Below, in pieces: positions 52,753-64,000 of a stretch of 64,000 bases of DNA. A program made the translations under genes and the position numbers. The notes under the pieces were generated by a model. The model did no database searches and had not been told where the DNA came from. It was given only the letters and a program-made list of their open reading frames with translations. Every line of letters begins with the position of its first letter. Position 1 is the first letter of the stretch. Source of the DNA: Amorphochlora amoebiformis (taxonomy: Eukaryota; Cercozoa; Chlorarachniophyceae); assembly GCA_054601695.1 (NCBI GenBank), contig BAAHQB010000030.1, forward strand, positions 620,001 through 684,000, in the 5' to 3' direction.

Positions 52753-52899
52753 ATAATATGTTCATATATATATATATATATATATATTAATTTATACATA
52801 TATATGTATGTATATATATATATTTATTAATTGTACATATATATATATATAGGTATATATATATATATATCTATTTTAATATATTCTATGCATGTGTAC

Positions 52900-52948
<49 letters not shown>

Positions 52949-53081
52949 TACATACATATATATCGTGATGTGATTCTTATAATATAATATAAACTCTATC
53001 TTCGTAATATTCATATAGGACTATATGCATGGAAAAAAAACCTCGCATTCATCCATATGCATGTTGTTACGTACATATACA

Positions 53082-53127
<46 letters not shown>

Positions 53128-53200
53128 GAAAATACTATGTAAACGATGGGGGAATAGTGGTTCGCCCTGATTATCCTAACAGGCCATCAAGACTATTTAT

Positions 53201-53254
<54 letters not shown>

Positions 53255-53591
53255 TAAAATATACCTCACACACTTCTACGTATATAAGTACATATACATT
53301 TGCGTAAACATGTTACACACATCTAGATTCCTACATATGCAGTTCATAAATACACTCACGTACCTAAATGTATCAATATGGGGGTATATACAAATACAAA
53401 TATACACACATATTTACAGATGTAACACACACACACCATGCAGATGGGTGATTTTCTTTATACAAACTCACTACTTGTATATCGGATATAAGTCTTTCAA
53501 GAATCTCATATGCCTACTATTATAACTCCTTTTCAATCGCATGCATATTCAAGTCCAAATTGCTGAAATCTCATCTGACTTTATAAGTACA

Positions 53592-53628
<37 letters not shown>

Positions 53629-54575
53629 TAAAACACTCTTCTTGATCTGATCTTCAGAAGGACAAAATGGCATACATAATAGGGTTTTGTCTATCTGGTG
53701 TTTGGAGCGACCGCATTTATATTTATTCCCCTTTTCGGGTATAAAATGTATCTCAGTGCAACAGGCCAGCTTCCAGAGGATAAGGTTGTATTTATATTTA
53801 CGTATGCAGGTATGCATATTGTACGAAAATACATGAATATGCTTTCAATTATAGATTTCATAATAACAAGCATACAGATGCATGGAGATTGCGTTTGTAA
53901 ACAAATCAAAAATGTAAAAGTTGTCTAAGGACATGTATCTATAATACATGTACGTATATATTAATAATATATTTACGAATGCTTAAATGTATATTGTATG
54001 TGCATGTGTAGAGACACGATATATATAATTAAATATATATATATATGTATATATATATACATGTAATATATATATATATATATATAATATAAATGCATAT
54101 ATATATATATTATATATGTGATATACACACATATATATATATATATATGGGTACATAAATATTTCATACACGTACATATACATATACATATGCCTATATA
54201 TACATATATATATGTACATAATATATATATCGTAGAAGATATTTAATTAAAGGAAAAATACACATTGTGTACATACAAGTGTACATGTATACGTGTTTGT
54301 ATATCTACATATATATAATATCTACATATACATATATATATATATAATATATATATACGCAATATATACATATAAATACATGTGATAACACACATGTTTA
54401 TAATCGTCACTAAATCCACCTGGTTGGAAGACATGGGTACCACTAGTATCGTTGTGTTTACATATGTACATTTTGTCCAGAGAGCTGTTGGGGACTCAAA
54501 GGCGAAGAAAATCCCGCGGAAGATACAACTTCATAGATCTAAAAGTCATGTGTATATGTGCATTTGTATATATAT

Positions 54576-54613
<38 letters not shown>

Positions 54614-54997
54614 TAAAACAATATGTTATATATTATTTGTACGTGTGTGGATTATGTGTGTATAGACAATTATATACATATATAGCATATACATATATAC
54701 ATATGTATACATATATATATATATATATATATGTGTATATGTTATATATATATATATGTCTAAGATATACATATATATATATATATGTATATGTTATATA
54801 TATGTACAATATATATTTTTATATATATATATATATATTTGTATATATATAATATTTATGCGCATATATTTATGTATGGATTATATGTATTTTCAAATGT
54901 AAATATATGCGTATACAAACATATATATATATATATATATATATATGCAAACCGTATCGCACACAGGTCATATATGTATTGATAATATACATACATT

Positions 54998-55043
<46 letters not shown>

Positions 55044-55196
55044 ATGTAAACATATATGCGTAGTATTTAAACATTATATATATAATCATATATTTACACA
55101 TGCCAATGATTAACATAAATTGCAATATTGATACATTATATATATATTATATATATATATATATGTAGGTGTATATATGTATGTTTGTATAAAATG

Positions 55197-55245
<49 letters not shown>

Positions 55246-55383
55246 GTATATATATGTATATATTACATATTTAATGTTATATATATTATATGTATATATC
55301 TAGTCTTAAGAATAAATTTCCAACTATTACTACGACGTACTAAGTGGCATGTTGATCACTACTTCAGAAAAAAATCCGGATAG
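45949..55383 (+). CDS. Unrecognised protein, probably mitochondrial, with one C-terminal membrane span (about 13 exons)
   Basis: I do not recognise the family. Exons supported by splice sites and open phase: 45949-46146, 46206-46280, 46455-46542, 47304-47375, 48344-48414, 49520-49544, 50161-50202, 51088-51141, 51811-51907, 53129-53201, 53683-53784, 54481-54549, 55345-55383 (stop). Phases agree from 48344 to the end. The joins into and out of 47304-47375 do not match, so one or two small exons are missing there. The N-terminus [19 protein letters not shown] is Arg/Ala-rich without acidic residues, like a mitochondrial presequence. The middle is soluble and charged ([37 protein letters not shown]). 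Near the C-terminus [19 protein letters not shown] is a clear membrane helix followed by a basic tail (SKAKKIPRK...HYFRKKSG). This architecture suits an inner-membrane complex subunit, but that is inference. The last two exons are the weakest. It shares a 112-bp bidirectional promoter with the USP gene. Confidence 0.62.
46286..46454. repeat. CT-rich intron of the mitochondrial-protein gene
   Basis: Pyrimidine-rich on the plus strand (CTCTCTCTCTCGCTCCCTC and similar) ending at the acceptor TTGGTAG|GAAAAGG. It is short and without (TA)n. Confidence 0.75.
46543..47303. repeat. (TA)n intron region with a ~28-bp duplicated block
   Basis: Mostly (TA)n. The block GAAATAGATATTCTATTATG-TCG recurs at 46900-46925 and 47118-47143. 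A missing small exon of the gene may lie in 46543-46640, but no candidate fits phase on both sides. Confidence 0.6.
47390..48343 (+). repeat. (CTGTCACACTCAC)n and decoy-acceptor array of exon 48344-48414
   Basis: 47395-47545 is an imperfect (CTGTCACACTCAC)n tract. Upstream of exon 48344, copies of its acceptor and start (CAG|ATATTAAGATTGCGATTAAG) occur at about 48033-48070, 48165-48203 and, shorter, 48318-48335, separated by (TA)n. A further pair of diverged ~40-bp repeats lies at 47625-47667 and 47720-47764. Confidence 0.85.
51908..53128. repeat. Intron with ~100-bp minisatellite (six copies) and (TA)n
   Basis: 52165-52680 holds about six copies of a unit built from TACATGTAGACATATTTGTA then ATAAATACTTATGTATGTGTATCAC and a (TA)n/(TATG)n linker. 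The rest is (TA)n. Confidence 0.88.
54550..55344. repeat. (TA)n-rich intron
   Basis: AT-rich with (TA)n runs. I see no exon or duplication other than generic microsatellite. Confidence 0.6.
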
Positions 55384-55840
55384 GGACGAGAATTAAGAAT
55401 AAGTCGCTGAGTCGCAGAATGCGAAGACCGTCATTGTCATGATTTTACTTTAATTAAATCTAGTACATGTACCAGAAAAAGACCTATCTAGCTATGTCTA
55501 GTATGAATGATTAACTCCCACAGATGTATCTAGTCACCAGAGTCAGTATAAATATAATTAATTATGATGTGATATATAACATATATCACTAGTCTAGTAG
55601 TATCAGTTGTATACAAGTATATATCTTGTTTACGCGGTTTTATGAGCAGTCTAGTCTATAGCTCTAGTAGCTATATCTAGATCTGACTCATCTGAGTAGA
55701 TATATACTCGAGACTACTAGACTAGGGACGATATACTCAAGACTGTACCGTTTAACTGCCAGTAACTAGCTTCTAGAACTTACTGGTTTTGCTAGTTTTG
55801 TTCTAGGTCTAGTAGGTGTTAAAACTTCTGATTCATCAGT
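55384..55840. other. Convergent 3' spacer, CTAG-rich, without (TA)n
   Basis: Between the stop codons of the mitochondrial-protein gene and INO80B. About 17 CTAG tetramers in 450 bp, no microsatellite, no open frame of note. It resembles the other convergent spacer (20600-21258) in composition. Confidence 0.75.
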
Positions 55841-56221
55841 TCACGTGCCGTTGAGTACTACTACAGCACGATAGCAAACCATCTGTGCACAGAGAGGTAA
55901 GCCGTTGGCCTTGCAACGGTAGCGCCGGGGGTTGTTGCAGTTCTTGTTCGCACATTTAGGAAGGCTGCGGGGCTGTGGCTTCATCTTCATATAATCCAGG
56001 GGGGCTTCTAGACTTTTTGGAAATGATACCTCGATTCGGACCTGTACAATAACGTGAGGATATTAAAGCTGCTATCTGCATAGTGCACACATGCGTACAC
56101 ACATATATGTATGTATCTATACAATTGTCATACACAGATATATTGCTTTGTGCTATCATTTTTTTGTTTATATCAGTGTACGGTCATATGTGTATAAATA
56201 TACTCATATAATATACATACA

Positions 56222-56252
<31 letters not shown>

Positions 56253-56559
56253 CATATGCATATATATATATATGTATGATAATTGTATACATATATATAT
56301 ACATATATATACATATATGTATACCTATGTTAATCTTTAAATAAAATATACATACATAGGGCATATATATATAATATATATATATATATATACATATATA
56401 TATACATATATATATATATTATATATATGGGGACATATTATACACACACACACACATATATATATATATACACACACACATATATATATATATATATACA
56501 GATACAACTATATGTATACAAAAGTATATATATATATATATATAATATACATACATACT

Positions 56560-56645
<86 letters not shown>

Positions 56646-56690
56646 TTACATATAGCATTTATGAATGGTGTATCTACATTATACACACAC

Positions 56691-56766
<76 letters not shown>

Positions 56767-56879
56767 TATCATATATGTACATACATATATATGTATAACA
56801 TTACATATATGCGTGAAATATATATTTGTAAATATGTAATTTATGTACTAACTCCAATAATATGAACACTGCATATTCA

Positions 56880-56915
<36 letters not shown>

Positions 56916-58362
56916 ATGTATGCGCATATATATATATATATATACATACATTTATTTATATATTACATATATATTTATATATATATATATATATATATAA
57001 TATATTATATACATATATAAAACACATGGCGGTAGAAAGAGTATATCTGTAGTATACAAATGTACAATCTATACCTGTGGCTTATGCGTAGTGTCAGCTG
57101 ATTTGACTTTCACATCTTCGTCCATCTCGTCCTCTTTTTTGGGGACCTGTATGGGTTTCGACGTGCACTTGTATAGGATGGACGTGGGTTCCTTCGGCTC
57201 GGCTTGTTTCTTTTCGATCATCGCCGCATTGAGCTTCTTTAACTGCCGTGCCTGGAAAAATGGTCAAATTTATGGATAAGAACCATCTGGAATGATATCC
57301 AGAGCACCTTTCTCTTTTCTCGGTTGCCAGTTTTCATCAACAGTCGCTCGACTGTTGTAGATTTTGTTTCTTCAGTCTGATAAGCAGGAAGCCTTGAGTT
57401 AGCTCTTCTACAAACTTGTGTGTGCGTGTACGAGCAAGAGACGAGCAGGAGAGAAACGTACAGAGAGCTAAAGGAGAGTAGAGATAAAAGTCACAGGACA
57501 AACGCGGGATTTGAAACCTGCTTTAGGAGGGCCAAGCGACGCTTTCGGGCGTTCTCACTCTTTTTCAGGAGCTGTGCCTCAGTAAGAACCTTTTCTGAGG
57601 ACTTCATCTACACACACAAACCTCGTAAGCCATACCAGAAAATGAGAGAGAGAAAGCAATCAGTCGCAAACCTTCATTGGCAGGGACATAAGGTGGCCGT
57701 TGAGGTTGGTTGATACAGTCTTGTTCGCCATGGCTCTCTGCCTCGCTGTCATTCTTTTTGGGCCCCTCCTCATCGCGTTAGATTCCTGATGTCACAAATT
57801 GAATCTCAAATATTTGGTGAGCTACAGGAGAAGGATACTATGCACCTCGTCAAAGCTGGAATCATCATCCTCTGATGAAGCTGGCCGCTTCCGTCTTCGC
57901 CCCGAGGAGCGGACCGACGGCGTCCGCTTCTCTGCAGGGGAGTATTTGAGCGAATCCATCGTAGAATCAGCTAGGTCGATGCTCCAGAGCCACTGAAACG
58001 TAAACTTTACGTGCTTGCGCTTCCCCTCGACTGGAACATTGCTGAAGCTAGAATCGAACAGCGGAGGGCCCATAGGGTACCCAGCGTCGGTTTTCGCTAC
58101 ATAGTGACCTGGAGAAAGAAGGTCTGAATCGTTGAATTCGTATGACTATGGAGCCTTATATACCTCCTAGCTTCCAAATGACTTTTCGAAGAGGGACCTC
58201 CGCATCTTCCGTCTCATCCTGATAATTAGTGTCAGGAAAAAATGGATTTCCTTGCAGGGAGACAAACACCCCTTCGTCATCGCCACTCATTTCCTCGGGA
58301 TCATGTTTGGAATCCGTCTGGTTGTCCGACAGGTTGTCCTCCCCGTTGGAGGTGGGCGCCAT
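55841..58362 (-). CDS. INO80B: INO80 chromatin-remodelling complex subunit B / Ies2 (PAPA-1 domain plus HIT zinc finger)
   Basis: Nuclear subunit of the INO80 remodeller that contacts the ATPase module. Exons, 5' to 3': 58362-58164, 58108-57846, 57785-57672, 57607-57518, 57376-57308, 57251-57075, 56041-55841. They sum to 1113 nt (370 aa plus stop), all phases consistent, all GT-AG. Residues 1-150 are acidic then basic ([13 protein letters not shown]). The PAPA-1-like region spans exons 3-6: [58 protein letters not shown] and REKRK. The last exon holds the HIT-type zinc finger: [19 protein letters not shown] then [13 protein letters not shown], close to the stop. Five introns are compact (55-141 bp, no microsatellites). 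Only the last (1033 bp) is inflated with (TA)n. The human orthologue has the same domain order. The assignment rests on both domains together. Confidence 0.9.
56042..57074. repeat. (TA)n-filled last intron of INO80B
   Basis: 1033 bp, nearly all (TA)n with a few CACA blocks. It is the only inflated intron of this gene. Confidence 0.75.
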
Positions 58363-58590
58363 TGTTGCGAAGACTACCGGGATCCCCGGGTTTCACGGGT
58401 ACGCGTGACATTGCGTGATCCATTGGAGCATCACAATAGTACTTCAAATTACAATTTGTCGGCTTTGCATGCCCGACCCCTCGCGGTAAACTTTCCTGTC
58501 GCGCTTCGATTAACGGTCAGAGAGGCATTCGCGACTTGATTTTCGCAGATTTTTGCGATTTAGCTCCGTGGGATTCTGAAAGAAATCATC
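58363..58590. promoter_or_regulatory. Divergent promoter between INO80B and the cullin gene
   Basis: 228 bp of complex sequence between the start codons. It contains TGACATTGC (58408-58416), the reverse complement of GCAATGTCA in the USP promoter, and a GGATCCCCGGG-type GC block at 58381-58391. No TATA box is evident. Confidence 0.65.
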
Positions 58591-58983
58591 ATGGCTAGCG
58601 GATATCAGTCCAAGTTCCGCTCTACGAACTCAAGGTCTTGGAAAATGAAAGGATATTACATGGAAGATAGATCTTGTATGCCAAATACTCTAGCACGTTT
58701 CCCGAAATCCTTTCCCGAAAAAAATCTAAGATTTTTTAGCAGATGTTATTATTTTTAATTTTTTTCAGGCGGAAGGGCCCCGGCTTCGTGGCAAAGCGCA
58801 AGATTGTCATAAAGCCTTTCGGAGGTGGGATATAATATACAGAAAGAGGAAGAGGGAAAGGAAAAAAATGAGAAATAGGACGAGATGGGAACTAGTGGGA
58901 GAACTGGGAGGATGAGGGCGCGAGAGAGATGGAGGGAAGGGGTGTACAAATATACTTGGAAATATATATTTACATATATATAA

Positions 58984-59020
<37 letters not shown>

Positions 59021-59074
59021 TACATACCTATCCATATATGTATATGTATATTTATGTATATACGTATATGTATA

Positions 59075-59113
<39 letters not shown>

Positions 59114-59158
59114 TACACTTGTGAATATGTGTGTGCATATAATATGTATAATGTTTAT

Positions 59159-59214
<56 letters not shown>

Positions 59215-59316
59215 TCTTCTATAATGTGTGAACATGTGTACGTATATACGCAAATGCGGATATCTTTAATATCATCGTTGGATGTAAAGGATACATTTTG
59301 TGTCTTTACATATTTT

Positions 59317-59347
<31 letters not shown>

Positions 59348-59510
59348 CATATATGTGTGCATATACACACATATACATATAATATATATATTTGTAAATA
59401 TATTATACAATGTGTGAACATGTGTACGTATATACGCAAATGCGGATATCTTAATATCATTGTTGATGTAAGAATACATTTTGTGTTTTACATACTTTAA
59501 ATCCGTATGT

Positions 59511-59570
<60 letters not shown>

Positions 59571-59641
59571 TTATATATTATACATATATAAATATACATA
59601 CATATATTTATAGATATGTTTGTACATATATACACATATAT

Positions 59642-59672
<31 letters not shown>

Positions 59673-59673
59673 C

Positions 59674-59718
<45 letters not shown>

Positions 59719-59827
59719 ATATATGTGACATGTATTTATCACGCGTGTTTATATATATTTACATAGCGTATCCTTGGCTTGCATAAAATTCACACATGTG
59801 CATGTGGGTGTGTGTATATATATATAC

Positions 59828-59873
<46 letters not shown>

Positions 59874-60325
59874 GTACAGACATATACACATACATGTGTA
59901 TTATATTTCTGTGTATAAATATGTCCAAATATATAAAATTATACTCTGCAGTGCAACCAAAACCTCCCGCTGATTTTGAGCAAAAGTCCCTGAAAAGGGT
60001 ACATGAGGCTGTCGCGACAACACTCAAGACGGGAAATGTAGGCAGCGCAAGCCGAGAGGAGATGTACAGGGTATGCGCGGATATTTCGTTGTCAGTATTT
60101 TCTACATTTATATATATGTGTATATACGTCATATAATACTTTGTATTTATTTTTGTTATATATGTATAAACATATATGTACACATATAGCTATATGTGAA
60201 TGTGTGAGAATATGCATATATGTGTATATATCCATGTTTGTATATGTATGTGAATAATATGATATATTATATAACATGCATATATATATATATATATATA
60301 CAGTCTTCTATGTATATATAAATAC

Positions 60326-60373
<48 letters not shown>

Positions 60374-60422
60374 GTCTTTTAAGAAAGTACATACAACATC
60401 TACATATGTATCTATACATGCG

Positions 60423-60472
<50 letters not shown>

Positions 60473-60494
60473 TATAAAAATATATATATATATA

Positions 60495-60542
<48 letters not shown>

Positions 60543-60601
60543 ATATATAGATGCATTACTATTATTACATCAAAATTTGTATTCGTTTCATATATACATG
60601 T

Positions 60602-60636
<35 letters not shown>

Positions 60637-60663
60637 TAATGAATTACACGTGTATATGCATAC

Positions 60664-60723
<60 letters not shown>

Positions 60724-60775
60724 TACATACTAATATATATTACTACATAAAATATATATACACACGCATATATAC

Positions 60776-60809
<34 letters not shown>

Positions 60810-60955
60810 ATATGTATTTGTATATAATATAGATATATTATATACATGTATGTATACATGGGTTGTGTTTGTGTATCTATGTATACACGTGTTGTGTTCG
60901 TGTATCTATGTATCTCGCATGCAAATTATTACGATTATTATTTTGCTTTAATAAC

Positions 60956-61000
<45 letters not shown>

Positions 61001-61353
61001 TATCTATATATATATATGCATACATATAATATATATATATATATTATATATATATATATAATATATCAATTTAAGGTTTTTATATTTGTAAGTCTAAAGT
61101 ATATACATGCATACACACACATATACACATATAAATATACATATACAATCACATACATCAGCTTGTGGAGAGCCTTTGTATCCACAGCAGAGGCGAAGTG
61201 GTCTACTCGAACCTTCACACCCAATGCAGGGTATCTATGAATGTCTCTATGGTCAACATATATTACACATATATAGCTTGATGTGTTAAAAAATATACAC
61301 ACACATATAGATGTATATATATATATATATTATATATGTGTATATATATTCCA

Positions 61354-61412
<59 letters not shown>

Positions 61413-61812
61413 TATACGATAGAAATGAAGCAGAGAAGAATTAGAGATAGCGTAGGAAGTGATTTGACTGAGTCAGTCGGAACAAGTCTATATCCTGGAT
61501 TTGACAGAGAGAAAAATAGCGGGGGAGGGGGGGGAAGGGGTTTGAAAGAGGGCGAGGAAAGTGTGAGAGAGAAACTGGATCTACAAGGGATATTGTGATA
61601 AGGGAAAGGAAAGGAAAGATTGAGAGTTGGGGGAGGCGGAAGAGAGAGGGAGGGGAAGGAGGAGGAGTAGTAGAGCCAGCCCTAGAAGGTTCTTTCTCTG
61701 AAATTTTAATGGTATTTCCTTTTTTTTCTCGTTTTTCTAAACGTTTTTGGTGGATTTTTTGGCAGATACACATTGAGAATACTGTACAGCAACTCGCGGC
61801 ACCTCACAGTTA

Positions 61813-61849
<37 letters not shown>

Positions 61850-61871
61850 CAATTCATCCATAGATAATTAT

Positions 61872-61923
<52 letters not shown>

Positions 61924-61968
61924 AGTTATGTACATATACAAACCTAAGTATATATGCATATATTATAC

Positions 61969-61999
<31 letters not shown>

Positions 62000-62125
62000 C
62001 ATACATATATATAATATATATATATATATATTGACATTCGTACATGCAGATAAATCACATACATAAATATTATTCCATATATATGGAAAAATATATACAA
62101 ACATGTATACATATATAAATATATA

Positions 62126-62156
<31 letters not shown>

Positions 62157-62173
62157 AACATATATACACATTT

Positions 62174-62214
<41 letters not shown>

Positions 62215-62242
62215 TATATATGTATGTATGTATCGATATGTA

Positions 62243-62280
<38 letters not shown>

Positions 62281-62332
62281 GTATGTATATATATTGATAG
62301 AATATTAAATAAGGGATGTATGTATATATATG

Positions 62333-62374
<42 letters not shown>

Positions 62375-62376
62375 TT

Positions 62377-62408
<32 letters not shown>

Positions 62409-62632
62409 ATATGTATGTTAATATATATACATATAAATATGTATAAAAATACAATATTGACAATTGTCCACATTATCATAATTATTTTTATTAAATGTAC
62501 ATACATATAATTAAGACATTATACACATACACATATAGAATTATATACATACGTACATTACATTTGTACAACACACACATATACACATACATGAATATAA
62601 TATATATACATATATATATATATATATGTATA

Positions 62633-62676
<44 letters not shown>

Positions 62677-62980
62677 CACACACACACACATAATATATAT
62701 ATATATATATATAATATGTACATATTTATAAACATGCACATATATACACACGTGATTATATCGTCTTTGCAAACTCGTACAAGTTTCGTAAAAAGACATC
62801 CAAAAATAATTTTCTCCAGCGGAAGGCATTAGAGGGAAAGCAGAGGCTGGAGTACTGACGGAAGCTAAGCTAGATGATAGGTAAGTACCGGCCTCTGCTC
62901 ATAAAATATTATGATCGATGTGTAAAACCGCTCGAACCACTTCAATATTAATTTCGAAAACTTGTATATACTTATGAATG

Positions 62981-63011
<31 letters not shown>

Positions 63012-63300
63012 ATACACATATATATTACAATATTATATATATATATATATATATATTAAAATATATTATATAGTATTATATATATATATATATATGCATA
63101 TATATATATATATATATATTACATAGATTCCTTCAAAGAGTAGCAAAGGTGTGGGCTGATCACTGTCATAACTTCGCCGTTATCCGCAGGCAATTCTCAA
63201 CCTTGGCCCTCACCCTAACCCTACCCTAATCCCACCCTGATTTCCGTCTACACATGTTACATTGATATGTTGATATATCTGCACATATTACAACATTAAA

Positions 63301-63364
<64 letters not shown>

Positions 63365-63591
63365 GATGTATATGTATGGTTCTTGCTGAGGCCTGCGCAC
63401 GGTTTAGGCTTAGGGATAAAGGTGGTGTATAGGTCAAAAGAGGTTGGATTTATTCGGTTAAGAGTTTCTCAGAGATAATGTGCGTAAACTCTCAGCATAT
63501 TCCTCTACCTGGATCGGACGTTTGTGCTGCCGAATCCTCGGCTTACATCGATTGTTGGGATGGGTCTCACTCTTCTCCGAACTAGCCTCAC
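58591..63591 (+). CDS. CUL4: Cullin-4-like ubiquitin ligase scaffold, N-terminal part (continues past right edge)
   Basis: Scaffold of a DDB1-type cullin-RING E3 ligase. Exons: 58591-58634, 58769-58824, 59952-60070, 61162-61230, 61766-61808, 62820-62880, 63127-63189, 63496-63591. All phases match. Landmarks in cullin order: [45 protein letters not shown], the [10 protein letters not shown] helix, [20 protein letters not shown] and [20 protein letters not shown] followed by [12 protein letters not shown]. The IKPF N-terminus and the LDRT-x-VLxN...MGL-x-LxR pattern point to CUL4 rather than CUL1/3. Exon 7 ends at AG|GCAATT, so intron 7 appears to be a GC-AG intron; reading it so restores the family sequence exactly. 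The next exon was not located securely (a candidate ending VQKIKFS near 63639 is out of phase). The cullin homology and neddylation domains lie outside the window. It diverges from INO80B across 228 bp. Confidence 0.88.
58825..61161. repeat. Cullin introns with purine tract, (TA)n and a 100-bp direct repeat
   Basis: 58835-58945 is purine-rich. Two ~100-bp copies containing GTGTGAACATGTGTACGTAT and GCAAATGCGGATATCTT lie at about 59224-59320 and 59411-59510. The rest, also 60071-61161, is (TA)n with a GTGTTGTGTTCGTGTATCTATG pair near 60857-60912. Confidence 0.8.
61231..63126. repeat. Cullin introns: (TA)n plus a purine-rich block
   Basis: 61420-61680 is G/A-rich complex sequence (GGGGGAGGGGGGGAAGG, AAAGGAAAGGAAAG) without coding motif. 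Otherwise (TA)n surrounds exons 61766-61808 and 62820-62880. Confidence 0.7.
63190..63495. repeat. Cullin intron 7 (GC-AG) with a CCCTAA block
   Basis: Begins GCAATTCTC, then CACCCTAACCCTACCCTAATC at 63211-63231 (telomere-like, C-strand in sense), (TA)n and about 120 bp of unique sequence before the acceptor CTCTCAG. Confidence 0.7.
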
Positions 63592-63743
63592 GTGAGTATA
63601 TGCTTGGATTTTTCCTTTCTTTCTCTTTTTTTAGATGGATTATTTTCTAATCGTTCAGAAAATAAAATTTTCGAGGTGTGAAGGTTAGGTTTTTTTCAAT
63701 TATTTTAAGTGTTCTCTCACAATTGAATGTATTTATGTAACAA

Positions 63744-63776
<33 letters not shown>

Positions 63777-64000
63777 GTATGTATGTATATATATATATAT
63801 ATATTATATATATATATATGTATATAAGTTTCATATCAATATATTTTCCATGTGTATACATGTACATACACAATATTGCAATAACTTAAATGTATATAAG
63901 AATATTATATATATATATATATATTGTATACACATATATATTGTATACACATATTTGTATTATATATATATATATATAATACATGTATATATATGTGTAT
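63592..64000. other. Cullin intron running off the right edge
   Basis: Begins GTGAGT at 63592. 63592-63730 is unique and T-rich; the rest is (TA)n. A VQKIKFS-like reading near 63660-63680 resembles the next cullin segment but is out of phase with the preceding exon, so I do not call it. Confidence 0.55.

Overview
This window looks like nuclear DNA of a unicellular eukaryote, most likely an alga. Only about 11% is coding. The rest is dominated by (TA)n tracts, GA/CT tracts, TTAGGG-like tracts and short tandem duplications, nearly all of it inside introns. The evidence for an alga is a plant-like adenylosuccinate lyase and a formate/nitrite transporter whose N-terminus reads like a secretory plus plastid leader. 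I cannot name the species. The open frames made of Tyr/Ile, Ser/Leu or Arg/Glu runs are translated microsatellites, not genes. The real genes are chains of very small exons (most 24-120 nt). I assembled them by following family motifs and requiring intron phase to match at each junction.

Layout, in strictly alternating orientation: (1) adenylosuccinate lyase (purB-type), minus, 13791 down past the left edge, 14 exons visible. (2) Formate/nitrite transporter (FNT family), plus, 14205-20249, complete in 13 exons, 396 aa. (3) A USP-type ubiquitin-specific protease, minus, 45836-21259, about 37 exons over 24.6 kb, with the Cys, His and Asp boxes all found. (4) An unrecognised, probably mitochondrial, single-span membrane protein, plus, 45949-55383. 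(5) INO80 complex subunit B / Ies2 (PAPA-1 plus HIT zinc finger), minus, 58362-55841, complete, 370 aa. (6) Cullin-4-like, plus, 58591 to beyond the right edge. Three divergent promoters (13792-14204, 45837-45948, 58363-58590) alternate with two convergent 3' spacers (20250-21258, 55384-55840). Promoters and 3' spacers are mostly free of (TA)n, and the 3' spacers are rich in CTAG.

The most unusual signal is a repeated mode of intron growth. At more than a dozen exon-intron junctions, the junction itself (the end of an exon plus its GT donor, or the AG acceptor plus the start of an exon) has been copied 1-8 times into the adjoining intron, each copy set in (TA)n. One intact exon remains at the outer end of each array. 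The introns are therefore filled with decoy splice sites derived from their own gene. Long tracts that read CCCTAACCCTAAC in the sense RNA, which resemble repeated branch-point sites, often adjoin splice sites in the same genes. A TTAGGG-associated dispersed element occurs more than ten times in introns of two genes, always in one orientation.

The genes encode purine synthesis, anion/nitrite transport, two ubiquitin-system proteins (USP and CUL4), a chromatin remodeller subunit and a mitochondrial protein. I see no operon-like functional link. Neighbours share bidirectional promoters, and the 9-mer GCAATGTCA occurs in two of the three.
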